Shown piece by piece: positions 33,505 to 43,506 of a stretch of DNA of 64,000 nucleotides (positions within the stretch are counted from its first letter, which is position 1; the number at the start of each line of letters is the position of its first letter). The notes under the pieces were generated by a model. The model did no database searches and was not told the DNA's origin. It saw nothing but the letters and a program-made list of their open reading frames with translations. The DNA is from Takakia lepidozioides. Its lineage: Eukaryota; Streptophyta; Takakiopsida; Takakiales; Takakiaceae. Position numbers and translations under genes: made by a program. The stretch spans positions 15,004,001 to 15,068,000 of the forward strand of contig CM060734.1 in the NCBI GenBank assembly GCA_030704615.1. Direction: 5' to 3'.

Positions 33505-35481
33505 CACACGTGGGAGGTGCTCGAGGTTCAGAGGGAGTTGGCAGCCAAGATGGCGGTGAAAGATGAAGTTGGGGATTTTTCTCGGGTGGAGGAAGTCCTT
33601 GAGGATGAGATGATGGGGCAAGATGAGGCCTTGTCACTGACTAAGTAGGTATGGAGTACTGCTCAAGAGGTTACAACATAACAACCACTGGACGCGTCCT
33701 CTACCTCTAAGCCCACTGGACTTAAGGTTGCAGTTACGGAGGACAATTGGGATCCTGACATTGGACCCATTGTCACCGGAGGAGAGAGACGACGTATACG
33801 GCGGTTCCTGAGGGCTTATAGGAATTGCTTTGCCTTCAGTTTGAAGGACTTGGGAGCACTGAAGGGTCAAGAGATCCGTATTGAATTGGCCACTGACACG
33901 CCAATCTTTTGGAGACCCTATAGATACAGTGACATGGAGAGGTCTTTGATTCAGATGAGGACTCAAGATCTCTGGGAGGCAGGTTTGGTGGAGCTCTCTG
34001 GTGGAGAGTATGCTTCAGCCACAGTGATGCCAGCCAAGAAGGATGTCTATGGCAATTGGACGGAGAGACGTATGTGCGGTGATTACCGGCCTGTAAATCG
34101 TTAGACCAAGTCCGATAAGTATGTCATGCCAACACCAGAGGAGATCTTTGATGCCATCGGGCATGCTAAGGTCTTTAGCACTTTGGATTTACGATCCGGA
34201 TATCACCAGTTGCCAATCAAGGAGGCGGACAAGCAAAAGACGACATTCTGGGGGATCAATGAGCACGGCAAGGATTGCCTATATCAGTGGCGGTTCTTAC
34301 CATTTGGGCTTAAGAATGCTCCTACATAGTTTCAGAGAGTCATGGATAGGATTCTAGCAGGGGTGGACTTTGCTTGGTGCTACATAGATGACATCATCAT
34401 CTTTAGTATTACGGTGGAGGAGCATGGGAGACACCTTCAGGTGGTATTGGGGCGCTTGAGAGCGCACGGATTGAAGTTGCATCCGGGGAAGTGCAAGTTT
34501 TTCCACAACCAGATTAAGTATCTGGGTCACATGATATATCCTGGAGGATTGGGGGTACAACAGACTAAGGTAGAGGCCATTGCACAAATTCCACGCCCCA
34601 CGGATGTGAGCCGAGTTCGAGCTTTCATGGGGTTGGCAAACTATTATAGACGGTTTGTCAAGGGATTTAGTACCATTGCAAAGGCTCTAACCAAGCTGAC
34701 CAAGGTGGACCAAGAGTGGCAGTGGGAAGATGAGCAAGAACGAGCTTTTCAAGAGCTCAAGGCGAGGTTGACCTCGGCGCCTATCCTGAGACGACCTATC
34801 AGGGGGCGTCCCTTTCAGCTGCATACGGATTGGAGCATGCTAGGGCTTGGAGCGGTGCTCACACAGGTGGATGATGAGGGAAGAGAGTTCGTAGTGGCTT
34901 ATGCTAGCCGCTCGAACGACGCTGCAGATGCTAAGTACAGCTCATATGAGGGGGAGTGCTTAGCTGCAGTGTGGGCCGTGGCACACTTCAGGTGCTATCT
35001 ATACGGCAATCTTTTCACCCTTGTCACGGATCACCAGCCACTCAAGTGGTTGATGGAGTCAGACAAGCTTACGGGGAAGCTTGCACGGTGGGCACTCATA
35101 CTCCAGGAGTATGACTTTCACGTTGTGCATCGACCGGGTTTGGTCAATCGGGATGCGGATGGATTGAGTCGCAATCCATGCACGAGCCAGCAGGATGACA
35201 CTGGAGCTCGGTGGCATGGTGAGCCGGACGAGGAGATGGTGCCGGGATGGCACGCATCTGCATTTTTGTGTATCTTGGCATCGGGAGGTCAGGTTGGACC
35301 TACAACAGGGATGACTGTAGACGGAGTGTGTGAGGACCCTGAGGCTAGTGATGAGCCAGGTGGTGCCAGAGATATACATGAGGATTCGGCTATGTTGGAC
35401 TACCTCTGCACGGGAGACACGGCAGCCATTGTGACTACCAGGGAGAGGGATCGGATCCTGCAACGAGCCAAGAGGTTCAAG
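33505..35481 (+). pseudogene. pol: Reverse transcriptase-RNase H of the DNMT element
   Basis: Same frame as the methyltransferase. A linker (stops at 33646 TAG and 33679 TAA) leads to [62 protein letters not shown], catalytic YIDDIIIF (about 34381), LGHMIYPGG and FMGLANYYRRFVKGF. RNase H follows: LHTDWSMLGLGAVL, YEGECLAAVWAV, TDHQPLKWL and DADGLSR. TAG stops at 34102 and 34327 sit at positions where related proteins usually carry Gln (after VNR and APT). No frameshift occurs over 2 kb. The sequence is a typical Ty3/gypsy RT. Confidence 0.85.
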
Positions 35482-36465
35482 TAGGAGGGGATATACCTAC
35501 TTCGAGTGTGGGAGGATGGTCGGGTGAGGATTGTGTCTCACCCCACATAGCGTGCACGGTTAGTGCGGCATGCCCATGAGGAGTTGGGGCATTTTGGAGT
35601 GCGACGCACTCACAGTTTACTGCAATGGCAGTATTGGTGGCGTGGTATGCATACAGAGGTGCAACAATTCGTGGCTAGGTGCATGGTGTGTGACAGGGTG
35701 CGTGCCTCATTCAACACCCCTACACCACAGTTGCATCCTTTACCAATCATGGGATTGGGCTACAGGTGGAGTCTTGACTTCGCAGGACCGTTGCCACTGA
35801 CTATGCGCCACCACAGATATGTGTTGGTGATGGTGGAGCACTTCTCCAAGTGGATTGAGTTGGTTCCATTGCCTGACAAGGCTAGTGAGGGGGCTGCGTA
35901 TACATTCTTGGATTGTGTGCTTAGCCGATTTGGTGCTCCAGCTGAGGTACTCACGGACCAAGGGAGAAAGTTCTTGAGGGAGTTTCAGGCTTTGTGTGAT
36001 AAAGCCTTGATAGACCACCGCACCACTTCTCGGGATCATCCTGAGGCCAATGGCTTAGCAGAGAGAGTTGTTCAGACGGTGAAGAGGGGTTTGCGCAAGT
36101 ATGGCTTGCAGAAGAGACACCTAGGAGATTGGAAACTTCAGGTTCCTTGGTTAGCCATGGGCTACAGGTTCAACAAACAAGCATCACTTGCCTCATTCTC
36201 ACCATATTTCCTTCTCTTTGGCCGAGAGCCGGATTTGCCTGCAGCCATTCGTAGGGACACTGCTCAAGTCCTTAACCTTGACGATCCGGACGTGTGGGTA
36301 CGTGCATGTGATCAGCGTGCAGAGTTATTCAAGAAAGTCATGCCCATGGCTTTTGAGAACCTTGCCATTGCACAACACCGTGATACGTTGAGGTATGCCA
36401 CTATACATGGTGGAGGATATCGTCCTGGGGTTCGGAGGTTTAGCCCTGGTGACTATGTTTATTTG
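35482..36465 (+). pseudogene. pol: DDE integrase of the DNMT element
   Basis: Starts after TAG at 35482 and is interrupted by TAG at 35548. Zinc-binding module: HAHEELGHFG and CMVCDRVR. Catalytic core: D in SLDFAGPLPL, D in LTDQGRKF, E in HPEANGLAERVV, all intact. The tail carries LFGREPDLP and the beginning of a basic C-terminal region, ending at TAG 36466 within VYL-QTAP. The presence of a DDE integrase separates this element from tyrosine-recombinase DIRS elements, whose terminal repeats it resembles. Confidence 0.85.
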
Positions 36466-36468
36466 TAG

Positions 36469-36816
36469 CAGACTGCTCCTACGACTCTGGATGTTACTGC
36501 AGGGCATGTTATTCTGAGGGTTCGAGAGGTGTTGCCCTCAGGGGTCCTGATCTTGGAGGGTCGGGATGGCATGACTTGGAAGGACCATGTGCGTAATTGT
36601 GCGCCATGTCACCTTCCCAATGTCGATGGCAGAGTTGACCCAAACTTGGCAGTGGTACCTGCAGGTTTGAGGTGCATGCTCTGTGGGTCTGCCAAAGGGG
36701 CAACCACCATGCTGGTATGTGATCGATGCTCAAGGGGTTGGCATATGGGATGCTTGAAACCACATCTTGAGAAGGATCCTGACGGAGATTGGTTGTGTCC
36801 ACACTGTTTGGGATAG
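36469..36816 (+). pseudogene. Integrase C-terminal tail with PHD finger
   Basis: In frame after the TAG at 36466: HVILRVREVLPSGVLILEG, then CHLPNVDGRVDPNL, then a PHD finger. The finger has the full C4HC3 ligand set: CMLC, CDRC (VCDRCSRGWHMGC), His-x2-Cys, and CPHC, with the conserved Trp two residues before the last Cys pair (DWLCPHC). The frame ends with TAG at 36814, which is a plausible natural stop. PHD fingers commonly read histone H3 tails, so it may replace the chromodomain as a targeting module of the integrase. This role is inference. Confidence 0.8.
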
Positions 36817-37065
36817 TGGCAGTGGACATGACTGGAGGCAGCTAACAAGACATGGGAGGCTAAGCTCATAGGAGTCAATACATGAGATCCCAAGCTCAAG
36901 TTCACAGGTTGCAAGACGGCGACTAACGATGGGGCAACTCTTGCACCCGGCCTCTTGATCTATCGAGTTTGAGTGTAGTAGGGATAGTGGTGGAGGACTT
37001 AGTGAGGCTATGGTTACTATCACATCTTGTGGCTACCTGGACTTAGAGGGACCTAAGCACCAGCT

Positions 37066-37075
37066 AGGGGGGCGA
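37066..37075 (+). promoter_or_regulatory. Polypurine tract of the DNMT element
   Basis: AGGGGGGCGA lies directly before the B1 repeat. In an ordinary LTR element it would mark the start of the 3' LTR, implying that B1 is the U3 start. Confidence 0.6.
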
Positions 37076-37264
37076 TTGTGTGGACTAGTGACTGCCATAG
37101 TGGGCAGCATAGTGGCAGCCTAGTGACTGCCTAGTTGTAGCCTAGTGGTTGGACTAGTAGCTGGACCAGTGGTGGACTAGTGATATACTAGTGTGTGGCA
37201 TGCACATGTGTTGTGTGGTTTTGGACAGCGATGTAGTTGTGTAGCGATATGTATGCGTACGACA
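37076..37264 (+). repeat. B1 repeat
   Basis: 189 bases from TTGTGTGGACTAG to TACGACA. A near-identical copy (B2) ends the element at 37782. B1 is joined to A2 through GC, forming the palindrome GACAGCTGTC. Confidence 0.9.
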
Positions 37265-37266
37265 GC

Positions 37267-37593
37267 TGTCAAGTTATTTTACCACTAGTGTGAAACTGGC
37301 TAGGAAATAGCTAGCTTTTACATATTGACATTTGGGATTGGCCCAAGTGTCAATCCAGGGGTCAAGGCAGATTTAGGCCCTGGAGTGGTTATCTTCACGG
37401 CAAGCGCGGGAGGCTCATCTTTCTCGAGTTGAGCCTCACCGCGCCTAGCTATGGCGCCGCAGTATGGATTCCCCATGGCGTGGGGTGCATTTGGCTTGAC
37501 TTGTATTTGAGTGATGAGTTTATATATGCATGAGTTTATGCTTCAGCTTTGTGAGCTCGCATGAGCTTGTGCTTGTATTCTTCTTTTTTATCA
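37267..37593 (+). repeat. A2 repeat
   Basis: 327 bases matching the left-end A1 repeat, with eight transitions between them. Preceded by B1-GC and followed directly by B2. Confidence 0.95.
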
Positions 37594-37782
37594 TTGTGTG
37601 GACTAGTGACTGCCATAGTGGGCAGCATAGTGGCAGCCTAGTGACTGACTAGTTGTAGCCTAGTGGTTGGACTAGTGGCTGGACCAGTGGTGGACTAGTG
37701 ATATACTAGTGTGTGGCGTGCACATGTGTTGTGTGGTTTTGGACAGCGATGTAGTTGTGTAACGATATGTATGTGCACGACA
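37594..37782 (+). repeat. B2 repeat (right terminal repeat)
   Basis: 189 bases matching B1 with a handful of differences. Ends GCACGACA at 37782, abutting the TATC target copy. Confidence 0.9.
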
Positions 37783-38350
37783 TATCCCTCACCGAGTCAT
37801 CCGTTGCAATTGCCAACACATCACAGTACTGAAGTGTTCTTCTTTCCGCACCGATCTGGTAACGGAAGATGGCTTTCTCTGGGTGGGTGTCCGCAACGTC
37901 GATACCCCAGTAGTCGATACTCCTCTTTAGCTTGTAGAAGCCCTGATGATTTGTTGTGAATCCTTCAATGTGCGGGTATATGAAGACACCGGCAATCTCA
38001 GCGCTCATCACAGCGAAAAACACCCCATTAATATAAACACCAAATAACAACCAACAGAACGGTCTTTCAGAACCGTATGGAGGTGTGTCTCAATTCAAGG
38101 ACGGAAGATCTCCCGTGATCAGCAAAGAACAAGACCACCAACATGGATAATTCAGATTGTCAATATGACAAATGCAATACCTGAATACAAGGACGGGAGA
38201 TCTCCCGTGATCAACACAACACATAAACAACAACTTGGAGGATTCAGAACGTGAATAAGAATAGTAAGTACTGTATAAATCAAAAACCCAGGGGTGCTTC
38301 AAGTACACCAGAGATGTACTTCAATACAAAGACGGGAGACCTCCCGTGAT
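37783..38350 (-). pseudogene. Unrecognised host gene, 5' part, split by the retrotransposon
   Basis: The minus-strand exon ending at 37783 reads SAEIAGVFIYPHIEGFTTNH, SIDYWGIDVADTHPEKAIFRY and TLQYCDVLAIATDDSVRD. It continues at 20292 with NRITLVVF when the element is removed. Further upstream (38090-38350) lie short exon-like stretches separated by three copies of a palindromic repeat that may be intronic. No family is recognised. The retrotransposon insertion alone would inactivate this copy; the 3' part also carries stops and a frameshift. Confidence 0.5.
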
Positions 38351-38352
38351 CA
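38099..38352 (-). repeat. Palindromic intron-associated repeat, three copies
   Basis: Copies at 38099-38121, 38191-38213 and 38331-38352, all in the same orientation, with core GGGAG[A/G]TCTCCC flanked by GATCAC and GTC on the minus strand. They are followed by TTGTATTSA(A)G, which resembles an intron 3' end. Related copies sit at 18773-18795 and about 19168-19185, each directly after a splice donor (GTGAGT and GTAAGG). Confidence 0.6.
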
Positions 38353-38699
38353 GCTCACAAAACGCAACCCCACCTACCATCTATGGTTTGCTAGAATCTA
38401 CATCAAGAAATTGCCGTATAGTCACATCACAATGCATTGGGCTATCTAGCCAGTTATGATATATGCGGTGCGGATCTCTGCTCTCAGTTTCTCTTGCTTA
38501 TGATCCCTTCGGGGTGTCGCTGGAGAATATCCAGGACTCCAAGAGTCGCTGTCCAAAACCCAATCAGGGAATATCTTGGATATTTCGTCGGTATCGATTG
38601 AGTTTGACGCCTGTGCACCCTGGGAATGTGATCCGGGAGGATATACAGGTGGATCCAGGGCGTGCTCTTGTGGGGTGTAAAGTCCTAATAGGTAACCAG

Positions 38700-39290
38700 A
38701 GCCACATCATGGGCACATAACCAAAGGATGAGCAACGCCTCTTTTGAGCCCTATGCCACACATGTTCAAGATGAATGCTCCAACAGAGCCCAAGAGGTGT
38801 ACTGGAGAGTAGGCATCCCTACTTCACTATGGACTTATTTTATGAAGCTCATTATGTCACGCTACCAAGGACATTCTCTTGCAATGTCTGGATTACCAAC
38901 ACAAGATCTGGAGGACTTCTGTCCAACACGGCCTTGCAGGAGAGCAGCACAAGGAACCAACCAAAAGCCTTTTTGAAATCCACCAAGCAAAGGCGGACCA
39001 TATTATCTTTTATTTATGAGCCTCAATCATGGAGTAGGGTGAAGATATGGTCGATTGTAGACCACTTCTTCCTGAATCTTGCCTGGCCCTTTGCTCTAAT
39101 GTTGAGTCCAACTAGAAAATCCAACACATCACCAAAGATGAATATCGTACTTGTGCAATATACGTGGGTGCAGTTTGAGAGCACTATTGTGAACAGGATA
39201 GATAGTGCTATTTGTCCAGTCCCAAAGGAATAATTTTCCACGACTTCATAAGAGAGGCTAGCTATGGCTGCAGCCAAGTCTCCTTCCACA
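38700..39290 (-). pseudogene. LINE reverse transcriptase remnant
   Basis: The minus strand reads GLNIRAKGQARFRKKWSTIDH then IFTLLHD, and after a stop and frame change RLCLVDFKKAFGW. This matches the QAGFRKGRSTxDHIFTL and FVDFKKAFD blocks of non-LTR reverse transcriptases. Downstream peptide is badly decayed and no other domain is recognisable. Confidence 0.55.
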
Positions 39291-41083
39291 CCTTTGAGAA
39301 ATTCACCTCAGAGCCCTACCAGGTCCCTCACCCTCCTCTTTGGGGGCTTGTTGATGGCTGCCATAACTTTATCTATAGTAAAAAGTGCAAGTTGGCGGCC
39401 CAACAAGCAATCATGGTGGGCACTTGGCAGGCATGATGGTGTAGGGATGAGGCAAGGGTGTGGTAGATGTTGGTAATGGGAGTGTGGGTTTTAGGGGGTT
39501 CAAGGAGGGATCGGAAGGAGCTTTGAGAATGACTGGCAGACAGAAAGAAACTTTAAAGCATCCAGAGGGGGAAAGAGAGGCTCTAATCCATCACACTGTT
39601 GTGCCACAATAAAGTTAACAAAAACCTATCCATCAACCTTTCCAATGAACATGGACATATGGTCAGGGAGAGGCTTACCAACCAGGGAAACGCTGGGAGT
39701 GGGCTGAATTTCAAGAGACATAATAATAGTCATGCTCCACACAGCTGCAATGGTTTATTTAATCGATTAATTAATTAATGGTTTTTTATGTCACTACATT
39801 TGTTATTATTTAGTACAAGGTAAGTTGAAGATTATGCCATCAAGACAGTATTTATTGGAGTGCATCTCAGCTGTGCACAGTAACCTCCAGACTGCAGTAA
39901 CTAGTAGTGCTCTGCCTGAGGACTACAATATGTAACGCTCCTACATTTCCCCAGTTAGAATCAATAGTGTCCGGTTTCACATGGCCCTCTTCCTCCCCCT
40001 ACATTGCCCTTAAGTCAAACAAGACTTGTCAGGATGCAATGGAAGCAATCAATCTCTCAACAAGAAAAACTTCAAATTGTCTTTTATGCCTCATTTCGTA
40101 ACCTGAAGCATCCTGCTAAAAACTTCAGCTGTACGAACGTATTTCGTTCAAAGAGAGATGGTGCATTTCTTCAAAACGGCCTTTTAGGGGTGCTCACAAC
40201 CTTTCTTCAGCTGCCCGGCTCAAGGATAAGGAGATGCCATATGGAAGATACATCTAGGTTTCACCATCATTTTTCACGCTAGGTGCCTGAGAAGAAACAC
40301 GACTCTGAACAGGATCCTAAATTTATATAACAGACAGGATAGCGCAATTACTCATCAAAGCAAAAAAATGAATTATCAGATATTACATCCGTGCATAAGG
40401 ATAGAATATGACATACCATGAGAAAGGCATTGATGCATTTCAAGAAGAGATTGATTGCCCGGCGACCAAACGGTAGCTTCGCATCACGCAGCACTGGAAT
40501 TCTGCCTGCCGGCGTTTATCACTCCCAACGTTATTTCCGGCTTATCTTTTCCGCTGTCTCCATTTCCTCTCCATGCATCAGCCCAAAGCCTTCGAAGGCA
40601 TCTTTCCAACTGATTTCATTACCAATAGAAGAGAGAGAGAGAGAGAGAGAAAAGGAGATGCAGAAACAGGAGATATCCAGGGATCTCGAGATACCGATAT
40701 TCGGTCAGACCGTTAGATCTTGTAGGTATGGATTTTTGAAACCATCCGATTTCATATCTGCAACGGTTGAGATGCCTTATGACCCCCGGGATGGATGTGG
40801 AGCCAAAGGATGGATGTGGAGCAAAGTTATTGATTCATCGATTGCTTCTAGGTATCAGGTTCGCTTCGCTCGTGGATGTCCCCAACTCTTTCCTGGTGAG
40901 ATCTGTGTGCGCTTTCTCTCTCTCTATCAATCCTTAATGTGCAGACGACGGTGAGATCCAAGATCCGAAAGAGGTTTGAAGACACGAGAGAAGATCTGCA
41001 TATTTAGGGAGGTGATTCTGGAGGGAAAGAGGTTTTCGACGAGCTCGAGGGCTGATTGTAGGGCGTCTGATCGTTTTGGCAAT
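39291..41083. other. Intergenic stretch upstream of coatomer zeta
   Basis: No gene is supported. A GA microsatellite lies at about 40629-40650. The last 100-200 bases before 41084 should be 5' untranslated sequence of the coatomer zeta gene. A 178-codon plus frame at 40418-40954 has no recognisable motif. Confidence 0.5.
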
Positions 41084-43506
41084 ATGGATGTAAGTACATT
41101 GTCCTTTCTTGCTACACGCTTCCTGCCTGTCTGTCTCACTCTGTTTCCCACACCCTCTCTCCCCTTCTTCTCTACTTTGGTCAAAAACAAGCATATCGAG
41201 TATTTTGAATAATGACTGTTTCGAAGACTCTGACAGTCGCTTGTTCAAGAGACAGAGAGCAATTCTCTGGTTTTTGGATTTTATTTCAGCTCGCAAGATG
41301 TCGGAAATGATAATGTGCGTCACGGCTGCTTGTTGCTCGCGGGATCCAGGTGTCTACCCCATTGATAAAGAACATCTTGCTTCTAGATGCTGAAGGGAAA
41401 CGTGTAGCTGTCAAGTATTACTCAGATGACTGGCCAAATCTTGCTGCCAAATTGGCCTTTGAGAAATCCGTTTTCACGAAGACCCAACGGACAAGTGCTC
41501 GTGCCGAAGGTGAGTGTCGAACAGGACTCTACATCCCATGCCTGGGCAAGCTGTCGAATAAGATAAGGACCCCTACGTTCTGCAGGGAGAAGAAGCAGGG
41601 TGGTGGTGTTTTAAATATAATAATCTTCCATTGGAGTCTGATTTAATTCTGCTATATGTATGCAGCCGAGATTGGAATGTATGATGGGTACATTGTCGTC
41701 TACAAGTTCATCTCCGACCTACATTTCTATGTGACAGGAGGTGATGATGAGAATGAGCTCATCTTGGCCACTGTATTGCAGGGGTTCTTCGATGCTGTTT
41801 CTCTGCTTCTCAGGTCAGGAACGTTACACCTGCATATCATTCTTCTAGATCCCTAATCCTCTATTTATTCAGTCGTGGTTATTTCAGGCACATTCTTCCA
41901 CTGATGTAGAAAACTGCCACCTGCATGCTTGCCTGGTCAGTGGCACTTCAAAATTTCTCGTGTATCATGTACCATTTTCACCAAGGCCAAAGCTCTGTGC
42001 TCTTGTTTCACAGGTGCATTAACTGGGTGTTACTAGCTTGAGTATGGTTGTTGAGAATCAGTGTGTTGTCCCTGTGATGATTTCCTCCATACATCCTCTG
42101 TCTTTGTAGGTTGCTTTTGCAGTCGTAATTGTTGTGTGCAATTTTTAGGCTTTCACATTAAGTTTTTGGTTCAGATCTCGTGTCCTGAATTCGGTACTAG
42201 TGTGGTGGTACTACAGAAACAATGTGGAGAAGAAGACAGTGTTGGAGAATTTGGACCTGGTCCTTCTTTGCCTTGATGAGATTGTGGATGGCGGGTAATG
42301 TCTTCAACCTTATGTTTGGTCCAGTGAACAAAAGGGCAAGGAGAGAGTTTGCAGTGCTAAGTGTTGCTCACTATGACACTGCAGATTGTGCCACATTTTT
42401 TCCTGTGGAAGATCCTTAGAAATCCATCCACAGGTAGATATGAAGTCTCACCATTAGTGAAATTGGTCATCCTGTCTGTAAGAGTGCTTTGTAGGGTTTC
42501 ATGCTTTATCATCGGCCTTGATTATGTATGCATAATCTGGAAGGTTCTGAACTGAGGCCAAGGAAGTTCAAATCTTTCTTTACTTGATCATGGGTAGCTT
42601 GCTGTGAATTTACCTGGTAAAATATCTGGTTTCAGTTTTTGTCACAGGATCTTTTGATCCTCCTCCCAGAGATGTTCAGATCCACAGCGTGTGGTGTTGG
42701 AGGTCTGTCGTTCTTGTACTTTACTGTCTACAATGTGAGTAGCCATGGTGCAGCCATCTAGTTACTGGCAGCGAAGGTTTGGTTTTGTTGGTTAGAGAGT
42801 TTGACTTCTTGTTTGCTTGGAAGGGTTCTACTCTGGGAAAGCAACGTGTTTCATTCCAGTAAGGGGAATGAGTTTGTCACACTTCCATAATCTTTTCTCA
42901 TTATTTGGACTTGCCTTTGTCAGGATTATATTGGAATCAGATGCCAATATTATTGCTGGGAGAGTAGCAATGCGTGGTGCTGAGGCAGATGTTCCCCTCT
43001 CAGAGCAGGTAATGCAGGACACTTCAGTACGTCCAGTTGTGATTGAGGATTAGGCTCTCTGGTTTTCTCTTGGATCTGAACAGACGGACACGCCTTAGTT
43101 TTCAGTGATCATACTCTCTCCTTATCTCTCCTCCCTTCCTCAACTTGTTCTCCCTCCTTGCACTCTGTCCAGTATAAGTGGAGACACAAACATTTGTTTT
43201 TCTCATGCCCTAGATATCACAGGATCACCGAAAGATACTACTGTCCCTCTTGAGATTTTTCATCCTTGACATTCGCCTTCAGTTGTGAGGACCGATAGTG
43301 CTTAGCAGCTTACTGGAATTAGGCACTCTCCTCTGAGCACATTTGGGATTCTTTGCAGGCTCTTTTTGTTCTATTCTGCCGTAGGCCTCTGAGCTCCTGT
43401 AGACTTAATATTTTCTTCTTTCTTCTTCTGGATTGTTGTTTTGCAGACCATATCGCAAGCGCTGGCAACTGCAAAAGAGCATCTGGCAAGATCACTGCTC
43501 AAGTAG
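41084..43506 (+). CDS. COPZ: Coatomer subunit zeta (COPI coat), 6 coding exons
   Basis: Small subunit of the COPI coat, which shapes Golgi-derived retrograde vesicles; it pairs with gamma-COP and has a longin-type fold. Exons: 41084-41089, 41350-41509, 41666-41813, 42217-42294, 42924-43008 and 43447-43506, all GT-AG, phases consistent, total 537 bases (178 residues), the family length. Seen: [30 protein letters not shown], the conserved [53 protein letters not shown] and the C-terminal [12 protein letters not shown]. The tiny first exon (Met-Asp) is chosen because ATGGAT is followed by GTAAGT and joins in frame to VSTPLIKN; this start is the least certain part. No break is seen, so it is an intact gene. 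Confidence 0.93.

Larger units (their letters stand above)
20293..37782 (+). mobile_element. Ty3/gypsy-type retrotransposon with DNMT3 and PHD domains, split direct repeats
   Basis: A 17490-base insertion; without the nested chromovirus and its extra target copy it is about 10.5 kb. Order: A1 repeat, long leader, gag (zinc knuckles), protease remnant, DNMT3-like methyltransferase, RT-RNase H, DDE integrase, PHD finger, purine tract, then B1, A2 and B2 repeats. Outer termini are TGTC and GACA, flanked by TATC duplications. Repeat copies A1/A2 (327 bases each) differ by eight transitions and no transversions; B1/B2 (189 bases each) are also close, so insertion is fairly recent. All of pol lies in one frame from 31915 to 36816, but it is broken by stops. 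The element is inserted into an exon of the host gene. It is probably inactive now. Confidence 0.85.

Noticed and set aside
31924-36816. Reassigned UAG codon as the default reading for this genome
   Set aside because: Host genes such as SHMT and coatomer zeta end at TAG and the nested chromovirus has no internal TAG, so general reassignment is unlikely; decay is preferred.
38728-39233. Plus-strand ORFs at 38728-39233
   Set aside because: They are shadows of the minus-strand LINE reverse transcriptase remnant.
40418-40954. A 178-codon plus frame upstream of coatomer zeta
   Set aside because: No family motif, and it spans a GA microsatellite; it may be untranslated or chance.
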